DNA of 64,000 nt from Epithemia pelagica (GCA_946965045.2 OX337233.1:3658001-3722000); one strand, 5' to 3'. Counted from the stretch's first letter, positions 41,575 to 52,378 are shown. Program-made: numbers and translations. The notes: generated by a model from the letters alone, not told the origin.

Positions 41575-44076
41575 TTACGAAATGGCCGTTCCATTGAGAA
41601 TGGAGAGGGCAATTCGTTCTCGACATTGCGTGACATGGCTTTGATCAAACAAGAGTGGATTGTTGGTGGAACAAAAATCCAAAAACATGCAGGTAAAGAC
41701 TCCGCAGTCGTACCCATTCAATTGGCGCGGGGTCGATTCCACTTGACACGGCACCAACTTCCAGTCCTCCAAGTTAGGCAGGGGACTTTTTTTCTTGTCC
41801 AAGTGTTCATCTTGCAAATATTGAAAAATAAATTCCACATAGTCCATACCGGCCGATCCCAAGGAATCATAAAATTGAATCCGACGGTCCTGCATATAGG
41901 CCACGGCACACACCCAATGGACACCACCCTGATTAATGGGGAACAAAACCTTGTCCAATCCAAAAATATCCTTGCCGGGCACCTTTTTGGACCATCGTTT
42001 GACTTGTTTGTAATCGTACTGACCTTCCTTGGTGGCATGGCCCACTTGGAGCAATTTGGAAAAGAAGAAGGATTTGAAAAAGTGACAACGGCGCCGTTTC
42101 TCACCGTCTGCGGCGGCTGCTTCGCACAGTGCTTGATCGCGACGACTCAGGACGGTCAAGAAAAAGTGCAAAACTTCATCATTCAACCACTGGCCGGGTG
42201 CCAAGCGTTGAAAGGATTCGCGTTGGACCGAATCGGATTCGACTTGGGCAATAATATCCGTCGCCTGACCCGTGCGGCCATACAAAATGGCATGGACCCG
42301 TTGGGTTTCCTCCGGGGTCAGTGGCCGCAACAATTGACGCGCCTTTTCTTGAGCGGCCCGTTCTTCCAATTCCAATTGTTTCCGCGTCTCTTCTTGTTCC
42401 AATTCCTGAGCAACTTGCGTCACACCCATGGTCTCGTGTCGTTGTTGGACCAAGACATGTTGCTCTTGCAAATATCGTAGGACAAAGGCTTGATCGGCGC
42501 GATCCAACTTGTGCCAAATGCGATCCGTGGGAGGAGTGTCGTCGTCGGTCGTTGTCGTTGTCGTGGTATCCAGTTGTTGCAACTGGTCCAACAAGGCATT
42601 CATGGTATTCGTATCGTCCTCGTCCTCCATCGTCTTGTCGTCCATTTTGGTTTCCTTGGTCTGGTCTCTTGTCATCGTCGTCGTCGTTGCCGTGTCACGG
42701 TTCTTTTTCTTCTTCTTGTTGTTGTTGGCCTTGGCCAAGAGGGACACTGGTACTTGGCCCGTTTCGTCCCAGTCGTCGTCGTCGTGACGCATGATGGTGG
42801 ATTGTGGTCGTGGTTGTGCGGCTCGTCGTGGTTGGAATGTGGGCGGCGGTTCCGACTGCATAACCAATCGCGGCCACAACTTGGCTTGTGCCAAGAGTCC
42901 CAATTTGTGCAACAAGGATCGTTGGGTATACAAGGCTCGTCGACCGTCGCGTGAAAAGTCCTGCAACCATTCGGCATTCGTTTGACTGGTAGTAGTAGTA
43001 GTCTTACTTGTGGCCTGGGTATCCCAAAAGTCAAAATAACGAGACAACAAGGCACTCTGTTGGGCTTCTTGCCAGGTTCGAATCACGGTCGTGGAACTGG
43101 CCGCGTGCTCGAGCAAGGTTTCCAAGACGTGCAAAAATTGGTATTTCCGGGCCGTCACAGCCGTACTATTTTGGTTCTGGTGGTGATAGTGGTTGCGAGT
43201 CGTCGCACGAGGAATGCGTTTACCGCCGCTGCCGGAGGATACCGAATTGTTATTATTATAGGCGATCAAGAAACGCCACGACAACCTCTTTTTGGTGGTA
43301 CCATTTTCCTCCTCCCACACGTCGTTGTCCTCTTCTTCTTGTTGCTGCAACGAGCTGGTACTGTACAAATCGCACACCCACGGACTGGCTTGCAAGGCTT
43401 GAACAATCTCCAACACGGTACAACCACTCTTACCATTAAAAGGCGTACGATCCAACAATTGATTGACCACCACCAAGCGCATGCCCTCTGTCGTTTCCTC
43501 ATCCAATAAGAGCTTTGGAATCGTTGTGGTTGTTTTTGTTGTTGATGTGGTGGTGGTGGAATGGTCCATGGCATTCTTGTCTTCCTTGGAACGAATCGAA
43601 CGACGTCCTGGTCGTCGTCCTTGAAAATACAAGTCTTCGGGCATAGGAGCTCGGTTCCAATGGGTCGAGGAGGAGGATCGCATCCGCCAACGCCGTCGTT
43701 CCACATTGTGACGGTGGATTCGTTTTCGCTGGCCGTCTGTCAAGAGTGATTGCCGATCATTTTCAGTGTCTAACTCATTGTCGCTGTCGTCATCATTGTC
43801 GTCGTCATGAAGATTCTTTGGGTCGTCGTCCAACCAGCGTCGTGGATCGACCTGCAAACTCCGCCGTCTCCGACGACGACTCGCATCACTCGAAACACTG
43901 GGAGGAGGCGACTTGATGACTTGCACCCGTTTGTGAGGCACCAACGGTTTCCAATCCGCTGCAGCAGTAGTAGTAGACGCTCCACTCGTACTGCTCCTCT
44001 TTCGTTTGGTGCTAGTGTAGCGCCACGGGTGGTTGGGACCGGAGTGTCGTCGTTGCCATTCCTCCAATCGTGTCAT
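41575..44076 (-). CDS. Ulp1/SENP-type SUMO protease
   Basis: This is an 833-residue single-exon protein with an ATG at 44076. The first ~590 residues are poorly ordered, with basic Arg/Lys/Ser stretches and Thr/Asp/Asn runs. The C-terminal ~230 residues form a C48 cysteine-protease domain: QWLNDEVLHFFLTVLSR, then the catalytic His720 (GGVHWVCA), Asp737 (QFYDSLGS), the oxyanion Gln785 and the nucleophile Cys791 (RQLNGYDCGVFTC). The triad is complete. Ulp1/SENP enzymes mature SUMO and remove it from targets, mostly at the nuclear envelope or in the nucleus; the basic N-terminus would fit nuclear localisation. A NEDD8-specific relative cannot be excluded but is less likely. Confidence 0.93.
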   Translation of the reverse strand: MTRLEEWQRRHSGPNHPWRYTSTKRKRSSTSGASTTTAAADWKPLVPHKRVQVIKSPPPSVSSDASRRRRRRSLQVDPRRWLDDDPKNLHDDDNDDDSDNELDTENDRQSLLTDGQRKRIHRHNVERRRWRMRSSSSTHWNRAPMPEDLYFQGRRPGRRSIRSKEDKNAMDHSTTTTSTTKTTTTIPKLLLDEETTEGMRLVVVNQLLDRTPFNGKSGCTVLEIVQALQASPWVCDLYSTSSLQQQEEEDNDVWEEENGTTKKRLSWRFLIAYNNNNSVSSGSGGKRIPRATTRNHYHHQNQNSTAVTARKYQFLHVLETLLEHAASSTTVIRTWQEAQQSALLSRYFDFWDTQATSKTTTTTSQTNAEWLQDFSRDGRRALYTQRSLLHKLGLLAQAKLWPRLVMQSEPPPTFQPRRAAQPRPQSTIMRHDDDDWDETGQVPVSLLAKANNNKKKKKNRDTATTTTMTRDQTKETKMDDKTMEDEDDTNTMNALLDQLQQLDTTTTTTTDDDTPPTDRIWHKLDRADQAFVLRYLQEQHVLVQQRHETMGVTQVAQELEQEETRKQLELEERAAQEKARQLLRPLTPEETQRVHAILYGRTGQATDIIAQVESDSVQRESFQRLAPGQWLNDEVLHFFLTVLSRRDQALCEAAAADGEKRRRCHFFKSFFFSKLLQVGHATKEGQYDYKQVKRWSKKVPGKDIFGLDKVLFPINQGGVHWVCAVAYMQDRRIQFYDSLGSAGMDYVEFIFQYLQDEHLDKKKSPLPNLEDWKLVPCQVESTPRQLNGYDCGVFTCMFLDFCSTNNPLLFDQSHVTQCRERIALSILNGTAIS

Positions 44077-44527
44077 GATACTGGAATGATAATTGCAGCA
44101 GTTGTATTAGTTGGGATAATTCCAGATACATAAATCCAAAGAAGACCACTTTGAAACAATGCGTGGTCGATTCGTTCTGTGGTCTCCTCCTTTCTACACT
44201 TTTTGTCAAGGGCTCATGGCCGCTGTCCAAAGTCCAAACCAAAAACCACAAATGGGACGAACTGCTCTGCGCGCGAGCCATGCGCGTGGCGTGCCATTCA
44301 CTCCTTTGGTTTGGGTCGCATATAGGCTCGCATGGATCCGCCCCTCTTTTTCGGGGGTAATTCAAAATGAGGGGGGTGGTCTTGACCAATGACACCACTT
44401 TCATTTTTGTTCTGTTGTCGTCGTCTCCCACCATTCCAACACTCATTCATTAATTCCTGGAAGTCTTAGTCCCTCTCTGGTCGTTCTCTCATCCTCATTC
44501 GTATCATCATCATCATCATCATACAAA
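44077..44527. promoter_or_regulatory. spacer with partial copy of the Kelch/GNAT divergent promoter
   Basis: From about 44260 on, the sequence resembles 48160-48420 and 52040-52200 plus 60109-60190: ggtnttgaccaatgacacc, ttcatttttgttntgt, a gtcgtcgtctcc run and tctcatcctcatt. It ends in the (ATC)n leader. This is the promoter and leader side of the GNAT gene, present three times. Confidence 0.6.
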
Positions 44528-44965
44528 ATGACGGATGGTTCTTCGGATTGGGACAAGTTGCAATTGGCCTTGGAAACCTTGACAACGCAATTGGGACTTA
44601 CTGGCAATGGCAGTGTGGCATCCGATGTGATGGACTTTTGGACGAATTTGCCCGTCGCACAACAAATTGGCATTGTGTTGGGTTGTATTACCTTTACCTG
44701 CACGGTCGGCACAGTCCTACTCCTATTAATTTGGGGCGGATCCTTTCAACGCATGCATCAACAAGCCATTACTGGACAAGCCACCCAAGAACGACACGAA
44801 CGACTCCTCTGGATGCAACACTTGCTAGATGCTCGAGACTACATGATGAGGCTGAAACAAGCCACCAACGATACACAAGTGACAAGGCCAACAACAACAA
44901 CGATGATAATTGGGTCAGGTCCGATTCAATCTGTTCTTCTTTTCCAAAGTCGCGTGGGCTCATGA
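44528..44965 (+). pseudogene. truncated copy 1 of the membrane-GNAT gene
   Basis: 145 codons are open. The first ~108 match the full-length gene at 60192 nearly residue for residue (GSSDWDKLQLALETLTTQL, the transmembrane helix GIVLGCITFTCTVGTVLLLL, LLDARDYMM). A short unrelated tail then ends in TGA. The acetyltransferase domain is absent. It has lost the first four residues (starting MTDGSS instead of MTSRIPDGSS) and a short LLSPTQ insert. A small membrane peptide could still be made. Confidence 0.8.
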
Positions 44966-46653
44966 ATGCCTCCAGTTTGTCGTTTCGCTTCTAATGCTTT
45001 CTGTCGGCCTTTTTTCTCGCGACAATCAATCGATCCCCGACAGATTTGGGAAATAGAGAATGGACAATGGCAGTGGTTCTTTTGGTCGCGTCCACAACCT
45101 TGTTTTGTCGTCGATGAACCCTCCAGTCACATGTTGCAAACACGGAACATGTCACGGCAAAGACAGCCACCACAACGGAGGTATGGCTGATTTGTATGGA
45201 AGGTGGATTCAAATGTTCTACTGGGATATTCAATCAACGTCGTGTAATCGCAGTGCCTTGCTCCATCTTCCCCTCCATCGTATCCTCGGGCAAACGTTGC
45301 GAATTCCGCTCGTTGAGCAAGGTAGTTTTATCTTGTGTCGTGCGTGCAAGTTTTGGTGGCCTTGAACTTCAACGTTCCCCCGTTGCCAATCACAAATGCC
45401 ATTTCGCTCTCGCAAGTGTCATGGACGTCGCCCACAAAACCTTTATCTCTTTGGGGAGGCTTTTTCTCATCCAAGTATGTGGCCCAGGCTTCTACCACGA
45501 ACAATTGGTGCATCTTGCAGGAATGTTTCCAATACTACGGGTTCGATCATGGCACTCCGAGGAGAGAGTTCTTGTCATGTATTCGGACTCACAGTATCCA
45601 TGAAGGAAGGACATGTGTCTGTAACCTCAGATTGCATGGTGTGTCGGACATGAAGAGCATCCCCTACTGCTCGGCGAATAGCAGGGTGCGCGTTCCTATC
45701 CATGTTCGCCAGTTCACGAGACAAAGCATAGGAGAACTGGGAGAGTAAAAGTCTGTGAAGCCAATGCCACGTTCGTTGATTGAACAATATCTTCCCAAAC
45801 ACGTTGAATGTCATGCACTGATGGGGCCATTACAGGTGCCTGTTTGGGTCCAAACTTTCGAAAATAAGGCGAACTCGTTAGCGTTGGTATTCCTTGAACG
45901 AGCAAATGAATGATGCACATTCCGTGTCTCCAAAGATAATTTCTCATGGTTGTTCTTGAGCCAGGATTTGGTGCAGTTCGCTGTGGAACCCAAGTCGACC
46001 ATTGGGGCAAACAGAATCCAATCGGATCCAGCTAGATCATCCCATTCTGGTGTTGTTTCGTTCAAGTGAGGGAGGCTGACGAATGGCCACTGTTCCTTTG
46101 GACAAGGAGTGGATCGACAGAAAGTGTGAAGGTCATAAAATAGCACGGGTATTTTAGCCGATCACAAACCCACACCAAATTCAGACTTGGCAAACGAAGA
46201 AGTCGCACCTGTAGATATGCCCGTGTAGATGGGTCGGATGGTCCGTATCTTTCAAGGTAGATCAATCATTTCTCCCGTCCAGGATGTAACGTTATCAGCG
46301 GCTCCAGAGACAGGAGAAAAAGAGAGAGGAACAAAATCAGCTATATGCTCTATACACCAATCGAGAAAACTCTTTGGTAGGATGGATCGCACACTAATAC
46401 ACAGCTTTCCAAAAGGACGAGAAGAAGGAGCATTGTTTGCAGCACATTCCATGGCACATGAGCGCGAGGAAAGAAGACTTCCTAGGTAGTACCTATCTAC
46501 TAGGTGGTTCTCCAAACAGCGCCATTGCAATGCTCACAAAACAAATCGGTGATGCATTCTTTCATGGGATCGACTCTACTGCTGATCCAAAATGGGTGCG
46601 CGTCAAATCGCTACTTCCACACACCGACACGCGCACATACAAGAGTGGTTTCT
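44966..46653. other. decayed block of tandem unit 1
   Basis: This block is about 90-95% similar by eye to 48720-50542. Minus-strand frames resemble coding sequence (for example AWATYLDEKKPPQRDKGFV near 45480) but are broken by indels. In this copy the region matching 48862-49290 is split into two frames. I do not recognise the original protein. Confidence 0.6.
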
Positions 46654-48039
46654 TCAAAAAGTGGGGGCCCTCCCCAGTGCCTTGCACCGAGCGAAACAGG
46701 CCGATTGTTTGTCCACCAATGACAGTCTTTCACAGGTTCTACTAGAGTCCCAACCACCAATCGCGACAATGCCAATGGTGGAAAGGGCCAGCAAGGTACA
46801 AAAATCCCGTCTCCGACTCATTTCCGGTAGCTCCCACCACCCTACCTCGTTGTCTTGTGCGTCGAGAACCTCCCCCGAACGCAACCCGTTCCCTTCCTCG
46901 TCGCTGCCGCCAACCACCACCAGACAAGACCCCACTCGGATCATACCAAAGCAAATTCGAGGAGTGAACAGAGCCAACTCATGGTGGATCCTCCACGAGT
47001 TGGTCCAGCAGGAGGTCACCTTATTGGATGGGGAGATGAGTATGCTGCGTTGCGGTCCTCCTCCTTCTCCTTCCAGGACCCAATCATCCAATTCCAGGTA
47101 CTCGACAGAGCTAAAGTTCTCTTCATTGCGACAGCCACCGACGGCATAGAGACGTGACCCAATCACCGCCATTCGAAAATGAGCGCGACTGACATTCATG
47201 GGTGGCCCGGCCCGAATGACGACGCCAATGGCACTATTCGTGGATGCCGCCGTATCCAAAATCTCAATCGATGAATGAGTATCTGTCTCAAAGAAACCTC
47301 CGGCCACCACGATAAATCGTTCCTTTACCACAGCAGCCGAGCAGCCAAATCGCTTGATCGACAAGCGACACTCCAACGTCGTCCAGTCGCGTTGATGGTT
47401 TGTAGGAGGACTGCTGCCATTTAAGGAGGAACGAAGCAAGTCTTGAATGTGAATGCATTCAATGGTATCGTAGTAATCACCAAAGGCGTACAGATATTCA
47501 CGGCAGATCACGGCAGTGGGAAACATTCTTGTTTGGTTTATGCTCGGTCCAACTCGCCAGCGCAAGTTCTGGGTAGTAGTATCATCCACCTGCAAGAAAT
47601 GAACCATATTGGATTCACCGTGACTCGAGAGTAGTACGACAGTTGTGCCATTCTTGCTATTGTGGCCGGCGGGGTCATTCACCACCACAGATGCATGCTC
47701 CGCCATCGAATCAAACGGCAGCGGAGGCCAGTCCAAAACCTGCCAGTGGGGTGCTTCCTGGTTGTCCATAAAAGTCAGTCCGCAGAGCTCAGCTTCTCGC
47801 GCATAGCCAAAGAGGGTCTGTTGATTTCCTCCTCCTGCAACTGGGAGCCGATCCACGTTGGGTTCCTCTTCGAGCTGCATGGGTTCATGTGCTTCCGGCA
47901 CCTCGTCTCCTTCCTCGGAATCGTTTTCGGCAGCTCGTTGTCGGAGTTCCGTCAGTATCTCTTCCTCCTCCCGTCGAAACTCTTGCAACTCTTGAAGGCG
48001 AGCAAGCAAGGTGGCAGTGGAACGTGTTTGAATGGACAT
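46654..48039 (-). CDS. Kelch-repeat protein, copy 4
   Basis: This is a 461-residue intronless protein, oriented opposite to copies 1-3. It has the same plan: coiled-coil start (SIQTRSTATLLARLQEL), acidic linker, then blades marked YLYAFGD, RFIVVAGG, RLYAVGG, CLVVVGG and GIVAIGG. The first reads GD instead of GG. Copies 4 and 5 share sequence features absent from copies 1-3, such as MDNQEAPHWQV and NVSRAHFRM/NVSRAYFRM, so they form a separate subgroup that spread with the tandem unit. The gene is divergently paired with a GNAT start on its 5' side. Confidence 0.87.
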   Translation of the reverse strand: MSIQTRSTATLLARLQELQEFRREEEEILTELRQRAAENDSEEGDEVPEAHEPMQLEEEPNVDRLPVAGGGNQQTLFGYAREAELCGLTFMDNQEAPHWQVLDWPPLPFDSMAEHASVVVNDPAGHNSKNGTTVVLLSSHGESNMVHFLQVDDTTTQNLRWRVGPSINQTRMFPTAVICREYLYAFGDYYDTIECIHIQDLLRSSLNGSSPPTNHQRDWTTLECRLSIKRFGCSAAVVKERFIVVAGGFFETDTHSSIEILDTAASTNSAIGVVIRAGPPMNVSRAHFRMAVIGSRLYAVGGCRNEENFSSVEYLELDDWVLEGEGGGPQRSILISPSNKVTSCWTNSWRIHHELALFTPRICFGMIRVGSCLVVVGGSDEEGNGLRSGEVLDAQDNEVGWWELPEMSRRRDFCTLLALSTIGIVAIGGWDSSRTCERLSLVDKQSACFARCKALGRAPTF

Positions 48040-48423
48040 GCTTCCACAATCAGTACAAGGAAACCACGCGGTAACCTTATATCGTCTGCTTCAGCGTGGA
48101 ACGATTTGACACCATGGTTGCAGGAAAACCTCGCCTTGTGTGTTCGGAGTATATTCCAAAACTGTGTGACGATCGCGAGCCATGCACATGGCATACGATA
48201 TAAGACGACAAAACTTTCGGCCCACCTCTTTTAGGTTCTTCAAAACGGGGGACTGCCTGATCACTTGGGTGGGGGTGGGGGTCTCGACCAATGACACCCT
48301 CTCATTTTTGTTGTGTGTTGTCGTCGTCTCCTTCCATTCCAACATTCATTCATTCGAAGTCTCAGTTCCTCTCTGGTCGTTGTCTCATCCTCATTGGTAT
48401 CATCATCATCATCATCATCCACA
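48040..48423. promoter_or_regulatory. divergent promoter, Kelch copy 4 / GNAT copy 2
   Basis: This 384-bp spacer has two genes facing away from each other. It is the same as 51914-52200 plus 60109-60191 apart from small indels, and includes the run cttgggtggggg and the leader (ATC)n. The conserved spacing over the units suggests that it is a true bidirectional promoter. Confidence 0.6.
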
Positions 48424-48712
48424 ATGACATCGAGAATTCCTGATGGTTCTTCGGATTGGGACAAGTTAATTGGTCTTGGCAACCTTGCTCCTTTCAACGC
48501 ATGCAACAACAAGCCATTACCGGACAAGCCACGTTGCTCAGTCCCACTCAAGAACGACAAGAACGACCTCTCTTGTTGCAACACTTGTTGGATGCTCGAG
48601 ACTACATGATGAGGCTCCAACAAGGGAATTCCACCAACGATACAAGTGACCAGCACAAGGCCAACAACAACGAGGGTGCGATTGGGTCCGATTCACTCTG
48701 TTCTTCTTTTCT
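48424..48712 (+). pseudogene. truncated copy 2 of the membrane-GNAT gene
   Basis: It starts as the full-length gene (MTSRIPDGSSDWDKL). A deletion of about 200 bases then removes the transmembrane part and shifts the frame (reading on to codon 61). Further pieces of the homologous sequence (cctttcaacg, acttgttggatgctcgag) follow to about 48712. It is not functional. Confidence 0.8.
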
Positions 48713-48861
48713 ATAGTCGCCTGGGCTCATGAATGCCTGTAGTTTGGCTTTTCGCTTCTAATGCTTTCTTTCGGCCATTTCATTTTTCGCGACAATCAAT
48801 CGATCCCCGAAAGATCTGGGATATAGAGAATGGACAATGGCAGTGGTTCTTTTGGCCGAGT

Positions 48862-49290
48862 TCATAACCTTGTTTTGTCGTCGATGAACCATCCATGGAT
48901 GAACAGTCTCATGTTGCAAACACGGAACATGTCGCGGCAAAGACAGCCACCACAACGGAGGTATGGCTGATTTGTATGGAAAGTGAATTCAAATCTTTTG
49001 CTGGGATATACAATCAACGTCGTGTAATCACAGTGCATTGCTCCATCTTCCTCTCCGTCGTATCGGGCAAACGTTGCGAATTCCGCTCTTGGAGCAAGGT
49101 AGTTTTGCATCTCTTGTCGTGCGTGCAAGTTTTGGTGGCCTTGAACTTCAACGTTCCCGTTGTCAATCACAAATGTCATTTCGCTCTCGCAAGTGTCATG
49201 GACGTCGCCCACAAAACCTTTATCTCTTTGAGGAGGCTTTTTCTCATCCAAGTATGTGGCCCAGGCTTCTACCACGAACAATTGGTGCAT
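48862..49290 (-). pseudogene. unknown protein fragment in the decayed block
   Basis: 142 codons from an ATG at 49290 start MHQLFVVEAWATYLDEKKP. The homologous stretch of unit 1 (45230-45513) is split by a frameshift, which argues against function in both copies. No domain is recognised. It may be the last exon of a gene whose other parts are in the upstream minus-strand frames. Confidence 0.35.
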
Positions 49291-50105
49291 CTTGCAGGAA
49301 TGTTTCCAATACTACGGGTTCGATCATGGCACTCCGAGGAGAGAGTTCTTGTCATGTATTCGGACTCACAGTATCCATGAAGGAAGGACATGTGTCTGTA
49401 ACCTCAGATTGCATGGTGTGTCGGACATGAAGAGCATCCCCTACTGCTCGGCGAATAGCAGGGTGCGCGTTCCTATCCATGTTCACCAGTTCACGAGACA
49501 AAGCATAGGAGAACTGGGAGAGTAAAAGTCTGTGAAGCCAATGCCACGTTTGTTGATTGAACAATATCTTCCCAAACACGTTGAATGTCATGCACTGATG
49601 GGGCCATTACAGGTGCCTGTTTGGGTCCAAACTTTCGAAAATAAGGCGAACTCGTTAGCGTTGGTATTCCTTGAACGAGCAAATGAATGATTGAGGACAT
49701 TCCGTGTCTCGAAAGATAGTTTCTCTTGGTTGCTCTTGAGCCACTTCGTCCAGTTCGCTTTGGAACCCAAGTCGACCATTGGGACAACAAGAATCCAATC
49801 GGATCCAGCTAAATCACCCAACTCTTGTTGTGTTGTTTCGTTCAAGTGAGGGAGGCTGACGAATGGCCACTGTTCATTTGGACAAGGAGTGGATCGATAG
49901 AAAGTGTGAAGGTCATAAAATAGCACGGGTATTAGCCGATCAGCACAGACCCACACCTAACTCAGACTTTGGCAAACGAAGAGGTCGCGCACCTGTAGAT
50001 ATGCCCGTGTAGATCCGTCCGTCGGGTCGGATGGTCAGTATCTTTCAAGGCAGATTTATAATTTCTCCCGTCCAGATGTAACGTTATCAGCGGCTCCAGA
50101 GGCAG

Positions 50106-50110
<5 letters not shown>

Positions 50111-50200
<90 letters not shown>
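50111..50200. repeat. (AG)45 microsatellite
   Basis: 45 uninterrupted AG dinucleotides. Unit 1 has only a short agagag at the homologous place (46319-46332), so the run expanded after the duplication. Confidence 0.97.
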
Positions 50201-50203
<3 letters not shown>

Positions 50204-50542
50204 CAACATCAGCTGGAGGCTCTACACCGTCGTATAGGTAATCGAGAACGAAACTCTTTGGTACGGATGGATCGCCCACGTCTACACACCTTTCCAAAAG
50301 GACGAGACGAGGGAGCATTGTTCGCAGCACATTCCATGGCACATAAGCACGAGGAAAGAAGACTTCCTAGGTAGTACCTATCTATTAGGTGGTTCTCCAA
50401 ACAGCGCCATTGCAATGACATTGCAATGCTCACAAAACAAATCGGCGATGCATTCTTTCGTGGGATCTACTCTACTACTACTAATCCATAATGGGTGCGT
50501 ATCGAATCGCAACTTGCATACACCGACACAAGTGTGGTTTCT

Positions 50543-51913
50543 TCAAAAAGTAGGGACCCTCCCGAGTGCCAACCGAGCAAAACAGGCCGATTTCTGGTCC
50601 ACCAATGGCAGTCGTTCGCATATTATACAGTCAGAACCACCAATCACTACAATGCCAGTGGTGGAATGGGCCACCAAGGTACAACCATCCCGTTTCCATC
50701 TCAGTTCCGGTAGCTGCCATGAATAGTTGTTTTGTGTGTCCAGAACTTGTCCCGAGAAGAACCCGTTCCCTTGTTGGTCACGGCCGCCAACCACCACGAG
50801 ACAAGATCCTACTCGGACCATACCAAAGCAAATTCGAGGAGTGTTCAGAGCCAACTGTTCGTGGATCCTCCACGAGTTGGTCCAAATGGAGGATACCTTG
50901 TTGGAGGGGGAGATTAGAATGCTGCGTTGTGGCCCTCCTCCTGGTCCTTCCACTACGCAATCATCCAATTCCAGGTACTCGACAGAGCTCACGGTTTTTT
51001 CATTGTCAATGCCACCGACAGCATAGAGACGTGACCCAATCACCGCCATTCGAAAATAAGCGCGACTAACATTCATGGGAGGTCCGGCCCGAACGACGAC
51101 GCCACTGGCACTATTCGTGGATGCCGCCGTATCCAAAATCTCAATCGATGCAAGAGTCGACATCTCAAAACCACCCGCCACCACGATAAATCGTTCCTTT
51201 ACCACAACAGCCGAGCAGCCATATCGTTTTTTCGACAAGCGACACTCCAACGTCGTCCAGCCGCGTCGTTTGTTGTTTGTAGGACTACTACTCTGGGAGG
51301 AATTACCAAGCAAGTCTTGAATCTCAATGCGTTCAATAGTATCGTAGAAATCACCAACGGCATACACATAGCCACGGCAGATCACGGCAGCGAGAAACAG
51401 TCTTGTTTGGTTCATGCTTGGTCCGACGCGCCAGCATAAATTCTGGGTAGTATCATCCACCTGTAAAAAATGAACCATATTGGATTCATGGGTAGACGAG
51501 AGTACTACGACAGTTGTCCTACCAGTCTTGCTATTGTGGCCGCCGGGGTCATTCACCACCACGGATGCGTGTATCGCCTCTGACTCAAACGGCAGCGGAG
51601 GCCAGTCCGCGACCTGCCAGTGGGGTGCTTCCTGGTTGTCCATAAAAGTCAGTCCGGAGAGCTCTGCTTCTCTCGCATGGCCGAAGAGGATGCGTTGATT
51701 TCTTCCTCCTGCTACCGGGAACCGGTCCAAGTTGGGTTCTTCTTCGAGCTGCATGGGTTCATGCGCTTCCGTCGTCTCCTCGTCTCCGGCTCCATTCTCG
51801 CGCTCGTTTTCGGCAGCTCTTCGTCGGAGTTCCGTCAGTATCTCCTCCTCTTCCCGTCGCAACTCTTGAAGGCGAGCAAGCAAGGTGGCAGTGGAACGTG
51901 TTCGAATGGACAT
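50543..51913 (-). CDS. Kelch-repeat protein, copy 5
   Basis: This is a 456-residue intronless protein, closest to copy 4. It has the N-terminal coiled coil (SIRTRSTATLLARLQELRR), an acidic linker, then the blades with YVYAVGD, RFIVVAGG, RLYAVGG, CLVVVGG and GIVVIGG. The C-terminal signature is slightly shortened (SACFARLALGRVPTF). It shares a divergent promoter with the GNAT gene, but a 7.9-kb retrotransposon now separates the two. The protein likely serves as a binding scaffold; its partner is unknown. Confidence 0.87.
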   Translation of the reverse strand: MSIRTRSTATLLARLQELRREEEEILTELRRRAAENERENGAGDEETTEAHEPMQLEEEPNLDRFPVAGGRNQRILFGHAREAELSGLTFMDNQEAPHWQVADWPPLPFESEAIHASVVVNDPGGHNSKTGRTTVVVLSSTHESNMVHFLQVDDTTQNLCWRVGPSMNQTRLFLAAVICRGYVYAVGDFYDTIERIEIQDLLGNSSQSSSPTNNKRRGWTTLECRLSKKRYGCSAVVVKERFIVVAGGFEMSTLASIEILDTAASTNSASGVVVRAGPPMNVSRAYFRMAVIGSRLYAVGGIDNEKTVSSVEYLELDDCVVEGPGGGPQRSILISPSNKVSSIWTNSWRIHEQLALNTPRICFGMVRVGSCLVVVGGRDQQGNGFFSGQVLDTQNNYSWQLPELRWKRDGCTLVAHSTTGIVVIGGSDCIICERLPLVDQKSACFARLALGRVPTF

Positions 51914-52200
51914 GCTTCCACAACGTCAATGGGGACACCATGCGGTAAGTTTATATCCGTATCGTCTGCTTCAGCGTGGAACGATTTGACTTTGACACCA
52001 AAAGGTTGCAGGAAAACCTCGCCTTATTGATAAACTGTGTGAAGATCGCGAGCCATGCACATGGCATACGACAAAACTTTCGCCCACATCGGCCCGCCCC
52101 TTTTCTCACTTGGGTGGGGGTGGGGGTCTCGACCAATGACACCCTCTCATTTTTGTTGTGTGTTGTCGTCGTCTCCTTCCATTCCAACATTCATTCATTC
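51914..52200. promoter_or_regulatory. left part of the Kelch copy 5 / GNAT divergent promoter
   Basis: This is homologous to 48040-48340. It breaks off at attcattcattc, where the DIRS-type element begins. The remaining part of the promoter/leader is at 60109-60191. Confidence 0.65.
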
Positions 52201-52378
52201 GTGTCTGTCGTGCGTACGTTGGAGCGGGGCAGTTGATCGCACATAGACTACGACAAGCCCCACCGGACTTGGACATCTCTGATGCGATGTCCATGCTCAC
52301 AATTCTTGAGATTGCGAGCATTGCAACTGCCATCTTGAGAGGTCTACACAGAGATAGATAGACTAAGACAATCAAAAA
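52201..52378 (+). repeat. DIRS split direct repeat A1
   Basis: 178 bp, from gtgtctgtcg to gacaatcaaaaa; repeated at 59768-59945. Confidence 0.95.

Larger units (their letters stand above)
44404..48301. repeat. tandem unit 1 (~3.9 kb)
   Basis: This unit contains a truncated GNAT start (+), a decayed block and Kelch copy 4 (-). The next unit begins at about 48302. GNAT starts are 3896 bp apart and Kelch starts 3874 bp apart. Unit borders are approximate. Confidence 0.8.
48713..50542. other. decayed block of tandem unit 2
   Basis: This is the counterpart of 44966-46653. The longest conserved frame (48862-49290, minus) is listed separately. Other minus-strand pieces around 49352-49956 overlap in different frames and carry protein-like strings (ELVNMDRNAHPAIRRAVGD, SFARSRNTNANEFAL), as a gene broken by frameshifts or with unseen introns would. 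A long (AG)n lies in the block. Confidence 0.55.
48302..52200. repeat. tandem unit 2 (~3.9 kb)
   Basis: This is the second unit, with the same order as unit 1. Its right end is cut by the DIRS-type insertion at 52201; the homologous sequence resumes at 60109. Confidence 0.8.
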
